DNA of 64,000 bases from Ferruginibacter paludis (lineage in GTDB: Bacteria > Bacteroidota > Bacteroidia > Chitinophagales > Chitinophagaceae), in NCBI RefSeq assembly GCF_030409685.1, contig NZ_JAUFQJ010000005.1, positions 124,001-188,000 on the forward strand. The letters are read 5' to 3'. The position numbers and the translations under genes were made by a program. Positions 28,035 through 37,805 of this stretch are shown one piece after another. Within the stretch, counting starts at the first letter, position 1. Each line of letters begins with the position of its first letter. The notes below the pieces were generated by a model that saw only the letters and a list, made by a program, of their open reading frames with translations, did not search any database and was not told the origin of the DNA.

Positions 28035-30425
28035 CTACTCACTCCTCAAACTTTTCACGGGGTTCATCAGTGCGGCTTTAGCTGCCTGAAAACTTACGGT
28101 TATAATGGTGATGAGCATAGCCATTACTGCAGGTAACACAAACATCCACCAACTGATAGTGATGCGGTATTCATAATCGAGTAACCATTTATGCATAAAA
28201 TACCAGGCCAGCGGAAATGCCAGCAGGCAGGAAATACCGACCAACCTTACAAATTCCTTTGATAAGAGTGAACCCAGGCTTTGCACAGAAGCGCCCAGTA
28301 CTTTCCGTATACCAATCTCCTTTACTCTTCTTTCTGCTGTGTAAGCCGAAAGACCAAACAAACCAAGACAGGAAATGAAAATCGCCAGCACGGCAAAAAG
28401 GCCTGCGAGCTTTCCGATTAAATTTTCGTTGATAAATAATTCTTTAAAACTGTCACTGGCAAATTCGTATTCAAAAGGGTAAGTTGGGTTGTAGGTTTTA
28501 ATAACGCTTTCCACTTTGGCAAGTGCGGTTTTATAATCCTGCCGGGGTTTAAAACGGATGAGCAGGTTGCTGGTATTGGCTGCTTTTTTATCGTTAAAAA
28601 TAATTAATGGCGCTACACCGCCATACACATTATTGTATACATAATCTTTTATTACACCTACTACTTCAAAGTTTGTACTATCCCTTTCAATCTGCGTACC
28701 TACCACAGCCGACTGTTTTGGTGTTATCATTTTTGCAAGTGTTTCATTGATGATCACCGTATTGCTGTCAGCAAAGCCATCCTGGTGAAAGTCACGTCCG
28801 GCAAGCAACTGCATGCCCATGGTATTAATGTAACCTGGCGTAACCCAGTTCATAGAAATCAATACGTCTTTTGTGGCTTCCTTTCCTTTCCAGTTAAAAC
28901 TGGAAGAATTACTGCCGACAGAAAACGCCCCGCTGCTGCTGAGTGCGGCCTGCTCTACGACCCCAGTCTGCACCAGGTCATTTTTGATGTTTTCAAAATG
29001 TGAACCGATGTCACCCTTACCGGAAGTACTGATGATTTGCTGGTTCAGCATTACCAGGTTATCCTTGTTCATGCCAAGCTCGCGGTTTTTGGTATGCATT
29101 ACCTGCTCATAAATAATGATGGTACAAATGATCAGTGCTACGGAAATAACAAACTGTGTAATCACCAGGCCCTTGCGGATAAAGCCGGCTCCATTGCCCT
29201 GTAGCTTCAAGCCTTTTAAAACAGCCAGCGGTTGAAACGAAGAAAGATAAAAGGCAGGATAACTGCCCGCAATGAAACCGCACAACAGCCCGATTACAAC
29301 CAATGAAATAAAATGCGCTGGTTGCAACAATCCAAGTGACAATTGTTTTTCCACCAGCAGATTAAATGCAGGTAAAAGCAATGCAACAATGCCGACGGCA
29401 ATCACCACACCTATAAAAGCCATGAGTATAGCCTCGCAAATAAACTGCCATACCAGCATGCTTTTAGCCGAACCCATTACTTTGCGTACGCCCACTTCCT
29501 TTGCCCTCGGGCCGCTTTTGGCGGTGGACAAATTCATAAAATTGATGCAGGCAATTATTAAGATGATCCAGGCAATAATGGTAAACAGTTTCACTATTTT
29601 TATTTTGCCACCGCTTTGTTTACCATCTACAAAATTGCTGCGCAGCCGCCAGTCTTTAACGGCCAGCAAAAAGGGCATGGCGCTGGCATCTTTATCTTTT
29701 GCTTTTATAAAACCATACATTTTGCTGTTGACCGCGGCTTCATTAGCAGTAGGTTCCAGCTCAATAAAATTCTGAATGCCATTGTTGCCCCAGCTTGTCA
29801 GCCAGTTGTTTTGCTTTTCAAAAATTTCAAATGGTGCCAGCCATTCCTGCCTGGCAAAGCGGGTGTTTAAAGGCATATCCTTTACAACTGCAGTAATGGT
29901 ATAGTCCTGCTGGTTTTCCATTTTCAATTGCCTGCCAATTACATCCGTGCTGTTGAATATTTTTTTTGCCATTGATTCGGTAACTACCAGCGAGTACAAC
30001 TGGCTGAATGCATTGGCAGCATTGCCCTGGATGAATTCATAGTTAAACATTTTAAGAAAAGCTGAATCTGTATACATGCCATTGGCATACACACCTTTTT
30101 CCTGGTAGTTAAAGAGTGCCCGGTTGCCCCAGTTAGTTCTAACTATATTTTTAATACCAGGAATTTCTTCTTTAGCCGCCTTTGCGAACGGTCCGGGCAA
30201 AGATGCAAACGTATAGGTTTTTCCATCGTACACCTGGTTATCCATTACCTGGTACAGGTGATCCCTGTTGGTAAAATAATCATTGTAAGTATACTCATCT
30301 TCTACCCATAAAAAGATCAATGCGGCACAGGATATACCAACCGCCAACCCTGAAATATTCAACAGGCTGAACGTGCGGTTCTTCCAAAGATTTCGCCAGG
30401 CTGTCTTAAAATAATTCCTGAACAT
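28035..30425 (-). CDS. ABC transporter permease 11 (MacB/FtsX type)
   Basis: 796 residues, start MFRNYFKTAWRNLWKNRTF. The first coupling motif is AKEVGVRKVMGSAKSML after NLSTAKSGPR; the second is KEIGIRKVLGA in an AERRVKE context. It ends NPVKSLRSE. The gap to permease 12 upstream is 153 bp and holds a strong hairpin directly behind the permease 12 stop. Confidence 0.95.
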   Translation of the reverse strand: MFRNYFKTAWRNLWKNRTFSLLNISGLAVGISCAALIFLWVEDEYTYNDYFTNRDHLYQVMDNQVYDGKTYTFASLPGPFAKAAKEEIPGIKNIVRTNWGNRALFNYQEKGVYANGMYTDSAFLKMFNYEFIQGNAANAFSQLYSLVVTESMAKKIFNSTDVIGRQLKMENQQDYTITAVVKDMPLNTRFARQEWLAPFEIFEKQNNWLTSWGNNGIQNFIELEPTANEAAVNSKMYGFIKAKDKDASAMPFLLAVKDWRLRSNFVDGKQSGGKIKIVKLFTIIAWIILIIACINFMNLSTAKSGPRAKEVGVRKVMGSAKSMLVWQFICEAILMAFIGVVIAVGIVALLLPAFNLLVEKQLSLGLLQPAHFISLVVIGLLCGFIAGSYPAFYLSSFQPLAVLKGLKLQGNGAGFIRKGLVITQFVISVALIICTIIIYEQVMHTKNRELGMNKDNLVMLNQQIISTSGKGDIGSHFENIKNDLVQTGVVEQAALSSSGAFSVGSNSSSFNWKGKEATKDVLISMNWVTPGYINTMGMQLLAGRDFHQDGFADSNTVIINETLAKMITPKQSAVVGTQIERDSTNFEVVGVIKDYVYNNVYGGVAPLIIFNDKKAANTSNLLIRFKPRQDYKTALAKVESVIKTYNPTYPFEYEFASDSFKELFINENLIGKLAGLFAVLAIFISCLGLFGLSAYTAERRVKEIGIRKVLGASVQSLGSLLSKEFVRLVGISCLLAFPLAWYFMHKWLLDYEYRITISWWMFVLPAVMAMLITIITVSFQAAKAALMNPVKSLRSE

Positions 30426-30540
30426 AGATATGATGTTTACATGTTTTCAGTTGTTAGTTTACCGGCACGACGTTAGGTCTTGGCAGAGATACTGGAGTTT
30501 GAATTTTAAACTTTTCTATTTTCTACCGAGCCCCCGATAC

Positions 30541-30576
30541 AGCGGCTCCTGGCCCCCATGGCGGCAGGGAGCCGCT
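30541..30576. other. intercistronic hairpin behind permease 12
   Basis: AGCGGCTCC (30541-30549) pairs with GGAGCCGCT (30568-30576), immediately 3' of the permease 12 stop. A T-tract follows on the plus strand only, so in the transcribed minus orientation it is a stable hairpin without a U-run, more consistent with 3'-end protection or attenuation than with full termination. Confidence 0.5.
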
Positions 30577-30578
30577 TT

Positions 30579-32993
30579 TTACTCACTCCTCAAACTCTTC
30601 ACCGGATTCATCAGCGCCGCACGAATACTCTGATAGCTTACTGTTAGCACGGCAATAGTAATGGCCGTCAGACCGGTTAACACGAATACCCACCATTGAA
30701 TACTGATGTGATATGCAAAATCTTTCAACCAATTATTCATGGCATACCAGGCAATGGGTGATGCGATGAGGATGGATACCAGCACGAGTTTTATAAAGTC
30801 TTTACTAAGCATGGTTACGATGGCCTGCACACTTGCACCCAACGATTTGCGGACACCAATTTCTTTAATGCGCTGTTCTATCATCAGCAAGGCAATGGCA
30901 AATAAGCCCATGCAGGAAATGATGATGGCAATGCCGGCAGCAATACTGTAAATAGTTGATAGCTGTTGTTCTTTCCTGAACCAGCGCTCCGTATTTTCAT
31001 CCAGGAAAGAGCCGAGGAATTCTTTATCGGGCAGTTCGCTTTTCCAAAACTTTTTAACCTTATCCATCATAGTGACCATATTGCCGGGCTTAAGCCTCAG
31101 TAATGCATAACTCATTGATGAGCCTCTGCCAATTTGCATTGTAAGCGGGTCTACTTTTTCATGCAGCGAATACAAATGAAAATCAGGGATCACGCCAATC
31201 ACCTGCATTTTTGGTTGCGCAGTATCAGGCCACAAAAATTTTCCCACTACATCTTTATCGCCCATTTGCTTCGCCATGCTTTCATTTACCACTACTGATG
31301 TAATGGAATCTGTCGCAAAATTTCTGTCAAAATCCCTTCCTGCTTTTAACGGAATATCCAGTGTTTTCAAATAATCGTAATCAACATACAGCCAATCGGT
31401 TTGTACATTTTTATCTCCGTAATTAAATCCATAACTCTGTCGGTTGCCACTGTTGTCAAGCCCGTCACCAATATTGATATTTGTACCAGAAACCGCTACC
31501 ACGTTGGGGTCCATTAAAAACTCATTTCTCATTCTTTGAATAAATGTACCGGCATCTACCGTATTACTAACAGGCACACTGATCACCTCCTGTTTGTTAT
31601 ACCCCAGTGGCATACTGCGTAAATAATTCAATTGCTGTAGTACAATCACCGTGCTGCAGATCAATAAAACAGCGATGGAGAATTGTACAACGATCAGGCT
31701 GTTGCGCAGGCCTCCTCTTTTTTTCAACGTAAGTTTTCCCTTTAAAATTTCTATTGTATTAAAACCAGACATTATCAATGCCGGATAGCCGCCGGATATT
31801 AACGACACCAGTACAAAACAAGCCAGGATACATAACAACGTAACAGGCTGCGCAATGAATGAAAATGGCAATACCGTATTAAACAGTGACCGAAAGCCGG
31901 GCAGTAAAAAGTAAGCAACCGCTAAACCAATAATAAAAGCAATAGCACAAATCAGCAGCGATTCGCCCCATATTTGCAAAAACATCTGGCCCTTGTTGGC
32001 GCCAATTGATTTGCGAACACCCACTTCTTTGGCTCTTGTAAAGGAGCGGGCAATGGATAGGTTAATAAAATTAATACTCGCTATCAGCATAATAAAAAAT
32101 GCCAGTAAAAACAACGTGTACACGTAGCCTTTTTTTGTACCACCGGTGCTATCATCGTAAAAGTGAACGTCTTTCAGGGGCGTTAGTAAAAGCGTTGCGT
32201 AATTGCCGTTGGCGTCGGGCTTAAGATGCGCCTTTTGAATATCATCCACACTCGGCGGATTATTTTTTAATAAAAAATGGAGCGCTTTTTTTTCAAATTG
32301 CGCCTGGTCTACATTATCAGCCAGCTGAATAAAAACGTTGTGATTCTGCATATTCCATTCGTTTTTATTGGCAACATAATCCCCCGAATTTTCAATACGA
32401 ATAAGCCCATCATATTCAATGGAAGAATTTTGCGGAAAATCGTCAATAATGGCTGTTACAATAAAGTCTGTCCACTTGTTATTCAGCTTTAACTGGATGG
32501 TTTTGTTAATTGGTTCTTCGTCACCAAAAATGCTTTTTGCAAAAGACTTACTTAAAACAACATTGCTCAGTTCGTTTAACGCTGTGTTGGCATCGCCCTT
32601 AATTACCGGAAACGAAAACATCTTCAAAAAATCAGGATCAGTTGTGCGGATGGATTTGTTGTAATCTTTCCCTTTATACCGTACGGCACTGCCTCCGTAT
32701 TTAAGCCTTGCAGCATACTTTACTTCAGGAAATGCTTGTTTTAATGCCGGAGCCAACGGATAGGCACTTGAATTACCGTAGCGGACGCCTTCGGGTGTCT
32801 GCACTTTGCTATAAGTACGAAAAATATGGTTACTGTTGGTATGAAAACGATCAAAAGACAGATCAAAATAAGCCGCTAAAAAAACGAGTATACTACTGCT
32901 GAAGGCCACCACCAGCCCCACTAAATTGATGGCAGTATAAGCTTTGTGTTTTTTAAGATTGCGCCAGGCAATTGTGAGATAGTTTTTAAACAT
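30579..32993 (-). CDS. ABC transporter permease 12 (MacB/FtsX type)
   Basis: 804 residues, start MFKNYLTIAWRNLKKHKAY. Helix 1 carries an unusual VVAFSSSILVFLAAYFDL where paralogues have AIGIA-type sequence. Coupling motifs are AKEVGVRKSIGANKGQM and KEIGVRKSLGA; serine replaces the valine of RKVLG in both halves. It ends NPVKSLRSE. It lies 204 bp downstream of permease 13 in the long operon. Confidence 0.95.
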   Translation of the reverse strand: MFKNYLTIAWRNLKKHKAYTAINLVGLVVAFSSSILVFLAAYFDLSFDRFHTNSNHIFRTYSKVQTPEGVRYGNSSAYPLAPALKQAFPEVKYAARLKYGGSAVRYKGKDYNKSIRTTDPDFLKMFSFPVIKGDANTALNELSNVVLSKSFAKSIFGDEEPINKTIQLKLNNKWTDFIVTAIIDDFPQNSSIEYDGLIRIENSGDYVANKNEWNMQNHNVFIQLADNVDQAQFEKKALHFLLKNNPPSVDDIQKAHLKPDANGNYATLLLTPLKDVHFYDDSTGGTKKGYVYTLFLLAFFIMLIASINFINLSIARSFTRAKEVGVRKSIGANKGQMFLQIWGESLLICAIAFIIGLAVAYFLLPGFRSLFNTVLPFSFIAQPVTLLCILACFVLVSLISGGYPALIMSGFNTIEILKGKLTLKKRGGLRNSLIVVQFSIAVLLICSTVIVLQQLNYLRSMPLGYNKQEVISVPVSNTVDAGTFIQRMRNEFLMDPNVVAVSGTNINIGDGLDNSGNRQSYGFNYGDKNVQTDWLYVDYDYLKTLDIPLKAGRDFDRNFATDSITSVVVNESMAKQMGDKDVVGKFLWPDTAQPKMQVIGVIPDFHLYSLHEKVDPLTMQIGRGSSMSYALLRLKPGNMVTMMDKVKKFWKSELPDKEFLGSFLDENTERWFRKEQQLSTIYSIAAGIAIIISCMGLFAIALLMIEQRIKEIGVRKSLGASVQAIVTMLSKDFIKLVLVSILIASPIAWYAMNNWLKDFAYHISIQWWVFVLTGLTAITIAVLTVSYQSIRAALMNPVKSLRSE

Positions 32994-33197
32994 GGTATTA
33001 TGCCGTTAAGGCGTTTTTAATAAGCTGAAAGCAAACGCATAAAGCTGAAGGCTTTCCCCTTGTAGTTATTTATACTTTTTTTCAGGTTATATATTTTAGG
33101 TCTTAAGACTTTCGCTTTTTAATCACCCGAATCTGCAAACAGTTTAAATCATGGAACTATACAAAAGTCCTCTGCCGCGGCGGAGATTTAGGAGGCC

Positions 33198-35570
33198 CTA
33201 CTCGCTTCTCAAACTTTTAACCGGGTTCATCAGGGCTGCTTTTACACTTTGAAAACCCACGGTAAATAACACAATCAAAATTGCGATCACGCTCGTCAAT
33301 ACCAGCATCCACCATTTTATTTCAATGCGGTAAGCAAAATCATTCAGCCAGTTATGCATGGCGTACCAGGCAACAGGCAAAGCGATGATGCTCGCCACCA
33401 ATACCAGTTTTAAAAAATCCTTCGACAGCATCGCTACAATATTTTGTATGCTTGCACCCAACACTTTCCGTACGCCTATCTCTTTTATTTTTTGTTTTGC
33501 CAGCAAAGCAATCAGTCCAAACATACCCATGCTTGCCACCAATATTGTCAAAAAGGCGATGAAGTTGGTGGTAGACAAAATACCGTTCAATAGAATATAT
33601 TGTTGATTCACCAAATCGCTCATGTAATCGTATTTAAACGGTCTCCGGCTGGGCATCGCGGCAAAGTCTTTCTGCAGCCGTTGCAGCAACTGCTGCTGAT
33701 AAGCAGAAGTTGCATTAATACTTAAGTAATTATTACCTGCCAGCTTTTGTTTGCCTGTGTACCAGTGCAGTAATGGTTCAATCGGCCCCTGTGTGTTCTG
33801 ATAGTTGAAGTCATCCATTACACCTACAACTGTAGCTGTCTCATCACCTCCTTTTGATGTAAGCTTTTTACCAATTGCCGAGGTCCAGCCAAAAGCCTTC
33901 ATTGCTGTTTTATTAATGATGATCGAACTGCCTTCTGTGGCAGCCAGGGCATCATCAAAATCACGGCCTTCTACCAATGGTATTTCAAAAGTCTTCAGGT
34001 AACCTGCGTCGGTACCGGCGTGTTTTAATTTTACCTCTTTGCCACTCGCTGTCTCAATATAAGTATTGTAATTATCCCAATAAGCTGTAGGTATGGTACT
34101 CGTAGTTGAAAAGGATTTTACATTCGCATCTGCTTTCAACTGGTTTAGCAAACTTTCAAAGTGAACTCCGGCGGCAGCAGGATTTTTGAATGCCAGGTCT
34201 GTTTTTACCACCACCACATTTTCCCTGTTGAAGCCGATAGATACCGACCGCATATAATTGATCTGCCGGTTAAGAATGACCGTAATACCAATAAATACAA
34301 TGGCCAACGTAAACTGAACGGTAATGAAAACATTACGCGTACCGTGCCCGCTGTTAATATTACCCAGTTTACCTTTTACAACATCGATTATTTTAAAAGC
34401 CGTAAGCCTTGAGGCAGGCAGGCTACCGGCTACCAGGGTAATCACCGCACCTACTAAAATAAAGAGGAGTAAAAAAGGATAATCCTGCTTTATATTCAGC
34501 ACGCTTTCGGCTAAGTTGTCACCGGTAAATTTGTTCATCTGCGGCAGCAGCAGGTATATAAACAATAACCCGCCGCATATGAGTGAAAACAGCACCAACA
34601 GGCCATTCTCCACACAAAACTGCAGGATAATATTTTTCTTTCCGCCTCCCATCATCTGCCGCACGCCCACTTCTTTAGAGCGGGTGTACATAGTGGCGGC
34701 ATTCAGATTAACCAGGTTAACCACAATGATGAGCAGGATAAAAATGGCAGCACCAACAGAACCCTTAATGATGATACCAATCAATGGCCCTGACTCCTCT
34801 TTTATGTTACTATAGGAGACTGCCTTTATGATACTCTGCTTGTTTTCAGGCGCATAATTGGCAGCTACAATTTTTGCAAGTTTGGCTTCAAAAGCTGGTA
34901 TACTGGTACCCTTTTTTAACCGCAAAAAATTGCTGGCAAAAGTGTTATACCAGTTGGCTCCCCCAATAAAATCTTTATTATCCTTCAGTAATGCGATAGA
35001 TAATAAAACATCGGCTTTAACGGTGTTATTATTGGCCTGTGGCGCCAACACGCCGGTAACAGTTAGTTGCAGGGAGTCGTCGGCAGTAATGGTTTTGCCC
35101 ATTGGATTTTCGGTACCAAATAATTGCCGCGCAATTTTATCGGATATCACTGCCGAAAATTTATCACCCAATGCATTGGCAGCGTTGCCAGCCGTTAAAG
35201 GAAAAGTAAACACTTTAAAAAAGTCTTTTTCTACATACATTGTTCTTTCCTGCGCTTCCTTTTCACCATACTTCAACCAGGGAGTGTTCCATGTTTGCGT
35301 ATGGGTGGCCGCTTCCACCTCAGGGCAAGTTCTGACAACTTCATCCAGGAGCGGAAAGGTTGTCTGCATATAATTGTCACCAGAAGGCAGGGACGTTTTA
35401 AGGTAATACAAATCTGCCTTTCCCTTAAAAACCCTGTCAGTAGTAATGTACTGGTAAACCGAAAAAGACAAGGCCATTACGCTGGCAATACCAACTGATA
35501 AACCGATGATGTTTACGGCCGTAAACAGTTTATTTTTTTTAAGATTGCGTATCGCCAGTTTAAAATACAT
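33198..35570 (-). CDS. ABC transporter permease 13 (MacB/FtsX type), next to the ATPase
   Basis: 790 residues and the most divergent of the set. It starts MYFKLAIRNLKKNKLF, lacking the MIKNY tag. The segment NLVNLNAATMYTRSKEVGVR leads into QMMGGGKKN where others have RKVLG, so the first coupling helix is altered; the second (KEIGVRKVLGA) is normal. It ends NPVKSLRSE. It follows the ATPase gene by only 32 bp, the tightest permease-ATPase spacing here, and may be the ancestral or dedicated partner of that ATPase (inference). Confidence 0.95.
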   Translation of the reverse strand: MYFKLAIRNLKKNKLFTAVNIIGLSVGIASVMALSFSVYQYITTDRVFKGKADLYYLKTSLPSGDNYMQTTFPLLDEVVRTCPEVEAATHTQTWNTPWLKYGEKEAQERTMYVEKDFFKVFTFPLTAGNAANALGDKFSAVISDKIARQLFGTENPMGKTITADDSLQLTVTGVLAPQANNNTVKADVLLSIALLKDNKDFIGGANWYNTFASNFLRLKKGTSIPAFEAKLAKIVAANYAPENKQSIIKAVSYSNIKEESGPLIGIIIKGSVGAAIFILLIIVVNLVNLNAATMYTRSKEVGVRQMMGGGKKNIILQFCVENGLLVLFSLICGGLLFIYLLLPQMNKFTGDNLAESVLNIKQDYPFLLLFILVGAVITLVAGSLPASRLTAFKIIDVVKGKLGNINSGHGTRNVFITVQFTLAIVFIGITVILNRQINYMRSVSIGFNRENVVVVKTDLAFKNPAAAGVHFESLLNQLKADANVKSFSTTSTIPTAYWDNYNTYIETASGKEVKLKHAGTDAGYLKTFEIPLVEGRDFDDALAATEGSSIIINKTAMKAFGWTSAIGKKLTSKGGDETATVVGVMDDFNYQNTQGPIEPLLHWYTGKQKLAGNNYLSINATSAYQQQLLQRLQKDFAAMPSRRPFKYDYMSDLVNQQYILLNGILSTTNFIAFLTILVASMGMFGLIALLAKQKIKEIGVRKVLGASIQNIVAMLSKDFLKLVLVASIIALPVAWYAMHNWLNDFAYRIEIKWWMLVLTSVIAILIVLFTVGFQSVKAALMNPVKSLRSE

Positions 35571-35602
35571 GTTACCTGATCTGTATTGTTTTGAAAATTA
35601 AT

Positions 35603-36280
35603 TTATACATGAAAGTTTTCTGTTACCACCTTACCATCAAACAAATTCACAATGCGGTGAGAAAATCCAGCATCATAAGGACTGTGCGTTACCATGATGA
35701 TAGTAGTACCTTCTTCATTCAACTGCTGCAATAACTTCATTACTTCTTCCCCGTTTTTACTGTCGAGGTTACCGGTAGGCTCATCCGCTAAAATCAGTTT
35801 TGGTTTTGCTACAACGGCCCGCGCAATCGCTACACGTTGCTGCTGACCACCACTTAATTGCTGCGGAAAGTGATTGCGGCGGTGCATGATGTTCATTCGT
35901 TCCAGCACAGTTTCCACTTTTGCTTTTCGCTCTTTGGCAGGCATGTTCATGTAGATTAAAGGCAGTTCTACATTTTCAAAAACAGTCAGCTCATCAATCA
36001 GGTTAAAACTCTGAAAAACGAAGCCTATATTACCTTTCCGCAACTGGGCTCTTTTACGTTCCGTCATTTTGGCAACTTCGGTTCCAAAAAAATTGTAATC
36101 GCCGCCGGATGGATTATCCAGCAACCCGACAATATTGAGCAGGGTTGACTTACCGCAACCGCTCGGCCCCATGATGGCAACAAATTCACCTTCTTTAATT
36201 TCCAGGTTGATGCCGTTAAGGGCAGTGGTCTCCACTTCTTCGGTTGAAAATAATTTCTGCAGTTCTTTAATCTGAATCAT
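35603..36280 (-). CDS. ABC transporter ATP-binding protein (MacB/LolD type)
   Basis: 225 residues, a single nucleotide-binding domain. Walker [10 protein letters not shown] at 38-46, Q-loop glutamine at 90, signature LSGGQ at 142-146, Walker B LILADEPT with D165/E166, and a switch histidine in MVTHSP near 199. Length and sequence fit the LolD/MacB-N subfamily that pairs with FtsX-type permeases. It is the only ATPase gene in the window, against thirteen permeases, so it presumably energises several of them (inference). It lies between the small peptide gene and permease 13 in the adaptor operon. Confidence 0.96.
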   Translation of the reverse strand: MIQIKELQKLFSTEEVETTALNGINLEIKEGEFVAIMGPSGCGKSTLLNIVGLLDNPSGGDYNFFGTEVAKMTERKRAQLRKGNIGFVFQSFNLIDELTVFENVELPLIYMNMPAKERKAKVETVLERMNIMHRRNHFPQQLSGGQQQRVAIARAVVAKPKLILADEPTGNLDSKNGEEVMKLLQQLNEEGTTIIMVTHSPYDAGFSHRIVNLFDGKVVTENFHV

Positions 36281-36318
36281 ATTGTTTGGTTTTTGTCGGC
36301 CCTGTCAGGGTATAGTTA

Positions 36319-36492
36319 TTAAAAAAAATATTTAATGAAAATAAGATTGTGATTTTCGTAATAATCATCCGCAGCAGCTACGCTTTGCTTTTTTACGCAG
36401 CAGGCAGCTTTGGTTGTTTTAATGGCGCATTCGGTCGCTGTTCCAACAGATACGAATGCCAGCATCGCAGATAGTAAAAGGTATTTTTTCAT
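36319..36492 (-). CDS. small secreted Cys-containing peptide, unknown function
   Basis: 57 residues from the ATG at 36492: a signal peptide (MKKYLLLSAMLAFVSVGTAT) followed by a ~37-residue mature part with three cysteines (ECAIKTTKAACCVKKQ) and an aromatic C-terminus. A longer frame back to 36564 would overlap the adaptor gene and add an implausible N-terminus, so the internal start is preferred. It lies 34 bp after the adaptor stop and 38 bp before the ATPase start, so it is co-transcribed with the exporter. I do not recognise the family. It could be an accessory or substrate peptide. Confidence 0.55.
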   Translation of the reverse strand: MKKYLLLSAMLAFVSVGTATECAIKTTKAACCVKKQSVAAADDYYENHNLIFIKYFF

Positions 36493-36526
36493 AACCATCA
36501 TTTTATAATAAATTAACAGTCGGTTG

Positions 36527-37774
36527 CTAAAATTGGAGTACATCATTTTTGCCATAATTTTCATAGCTGCTGGTGATTACTTTTTCGCCCGGTTTCAATC
36601 CTTCCAGCACCTGGAAAAATTCGGGGTTGCGCATGCCAAGCGTAATGTTTCGTTTAACGGCTTTTTTGCCACTGGCATCCATCACATATATCCAGTTGCC
36701 GCCGGTTTCAGAAAAGAATCCACCTACCGGAATCAGTATGGACTTGGATGATTTACCCAGCTCCATACGGATAGAAGCAGATTGTCCGCGGCGGATGCCA
36801 TCCGGTGTTTTTCCAGCGAACGTCATGTCTACTTCAAAACGCCCAGCCTTTACTTCGGGGTAAACTTTGGCTATTACCAGGTCGTAGTTTTGGTTGTTAA
36901 ATTCCATCGTACCCTTCAGGCCTACAAAAATTCTGTTGATATAATGTTCATCTACACCGGCACGCATTTTAAAACCATTCAGGTCATCAATCTGGCCAAT
37001 GTTCTGTCCTGCTGTAATGCTGCTGCCGACTTCAGCTTCGATAGAAGATAACAACCCGCTCACCGGTGCTTTTACTACCAGGTTGCTTAAATTTTCCTTC
37101 ATCAGTTCCAGGTTTTTCTGCGAGTGCTGCAGCGTTCCTGTCAGCTGCTGCACCTGTAATTTACTGTTGTCGTTTTGATAGGTCTGCGATTCTACTTCAA
37201 TGGTTTGCTGCGCCTTCAATTTTTCGTAGTCTCTTTTTGTTTTCAGGTATTCCTGCTCACTGATTACTTTGTCTTTAAAAAGCTTTTCGTTACGGTCATT
37301 GTAGTCTTTTGCCTGCGACAACTGATAGTCTACATCGTTCATGGTGCGTTGCAATCCAAACTTATCCGTTTTCAGTTTCAGGCGGGTATTTTGCAGTTCA
37401 TTGATCAGCCTGTTGATCTCAGTCTCCTGCTGTACAAATTCCATTTGCAGGCGGTTATTTTCCAGTTTCAAAATCACATCGCCGGCTTTTACAGTGTTGC
37501 CACCTTCAATCACTTTTTCCTTTACATAACCGCCTTCAATAGCATCGATGCGATACGTTTTAATTGGGTTCACTACCCCGCTAACCACGATAAATTCATC
37601 AAAAATTCCCTGGGTAACATCGGATACGGTAATCTTTTCCTTGTCTACATTTAAACTCGATCTTCTGTCTGCAAAAATCAATTGATACACCAGCAAAGCC
37701 ACCACCAGGGTACCGCCGCTGATCCAAACAATCCGTTTAGAATTCCAGAATTTCTTTTCAATTTTTTTGTCCAT
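36527..37774 (-). CDS. periplasmic adaptor (HlyD/MacA-type membrane fusion protein)
   Basis: 415 residues. One N-terminal membrane anchor (about 14-33), then a barrel-sandwich/biotinyl-lipoyl half (SGVVNPIKTYRIDAIEGGYV, GGNTVKAGDVILKLEN). A long coiled-coil hairpin rich in Q, L, K and E spans about 110-220. The second lipoyl half (VVKAPVSGLLSSIEAEVGSS) and beta-barrel domains complete a MacA-like adaptor. By family it bridges an inner-membrane transporter and an outer-membrane channel; no TolC gene is in the window. It is the first gene of the long operon, behind a sigma-54-like promoter and UAS pair shared with the divergent regulator gene. Confidence 0.95.
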   Translation of the reverse strand: MDKKIEKKFWNSKRIVWISGGTLVVALLVYQLIFADRRSSLNVDKEKITVSDVTQGIFDEFIVVSGVVNPIKTYRIDAIEGGYVKEKVIEGGNTVKAGDVILKLENNRLQMEFVQQETEINRLINELQNTRLKLKTDKFGLQRTMNDVDYQLSQAKDYNDRNEKLFKDKVISEQEYLKTKRDYEKLKAQQTIEVESQTYQNDNSKLQVQQLTGTLQHSQKNLELMKENLSNLVVKAPVSGLLSSIEAEVGSSITAGQNIGQIDDLNGFKMRAGVDEHYINRIFVGLKGTMEFNNQNYDLVIAKVYPEVKAGRFEVDMTFAGKTPDGIRRGQSASIRMELGKSSKSILIPVGGFFSETGGNWIYVMDASGKKAVKRNITLGMRNPEFFQVLEGLKPGEKVITSSYENYGKNDVLQF

Positions 37775-37805
37775 TGCTGTTGTTGATTATTTTCTGGTTC
37801 ACCTG

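Noticed and set aside
3529..35373. Many plus-strand frames antisense to the permeases (for example 14193-14543, 29272-29775, 34858-35373)
   Set aside because: They recur at equivalent positions in each permease because the coding strand is conserved; they are shadows.
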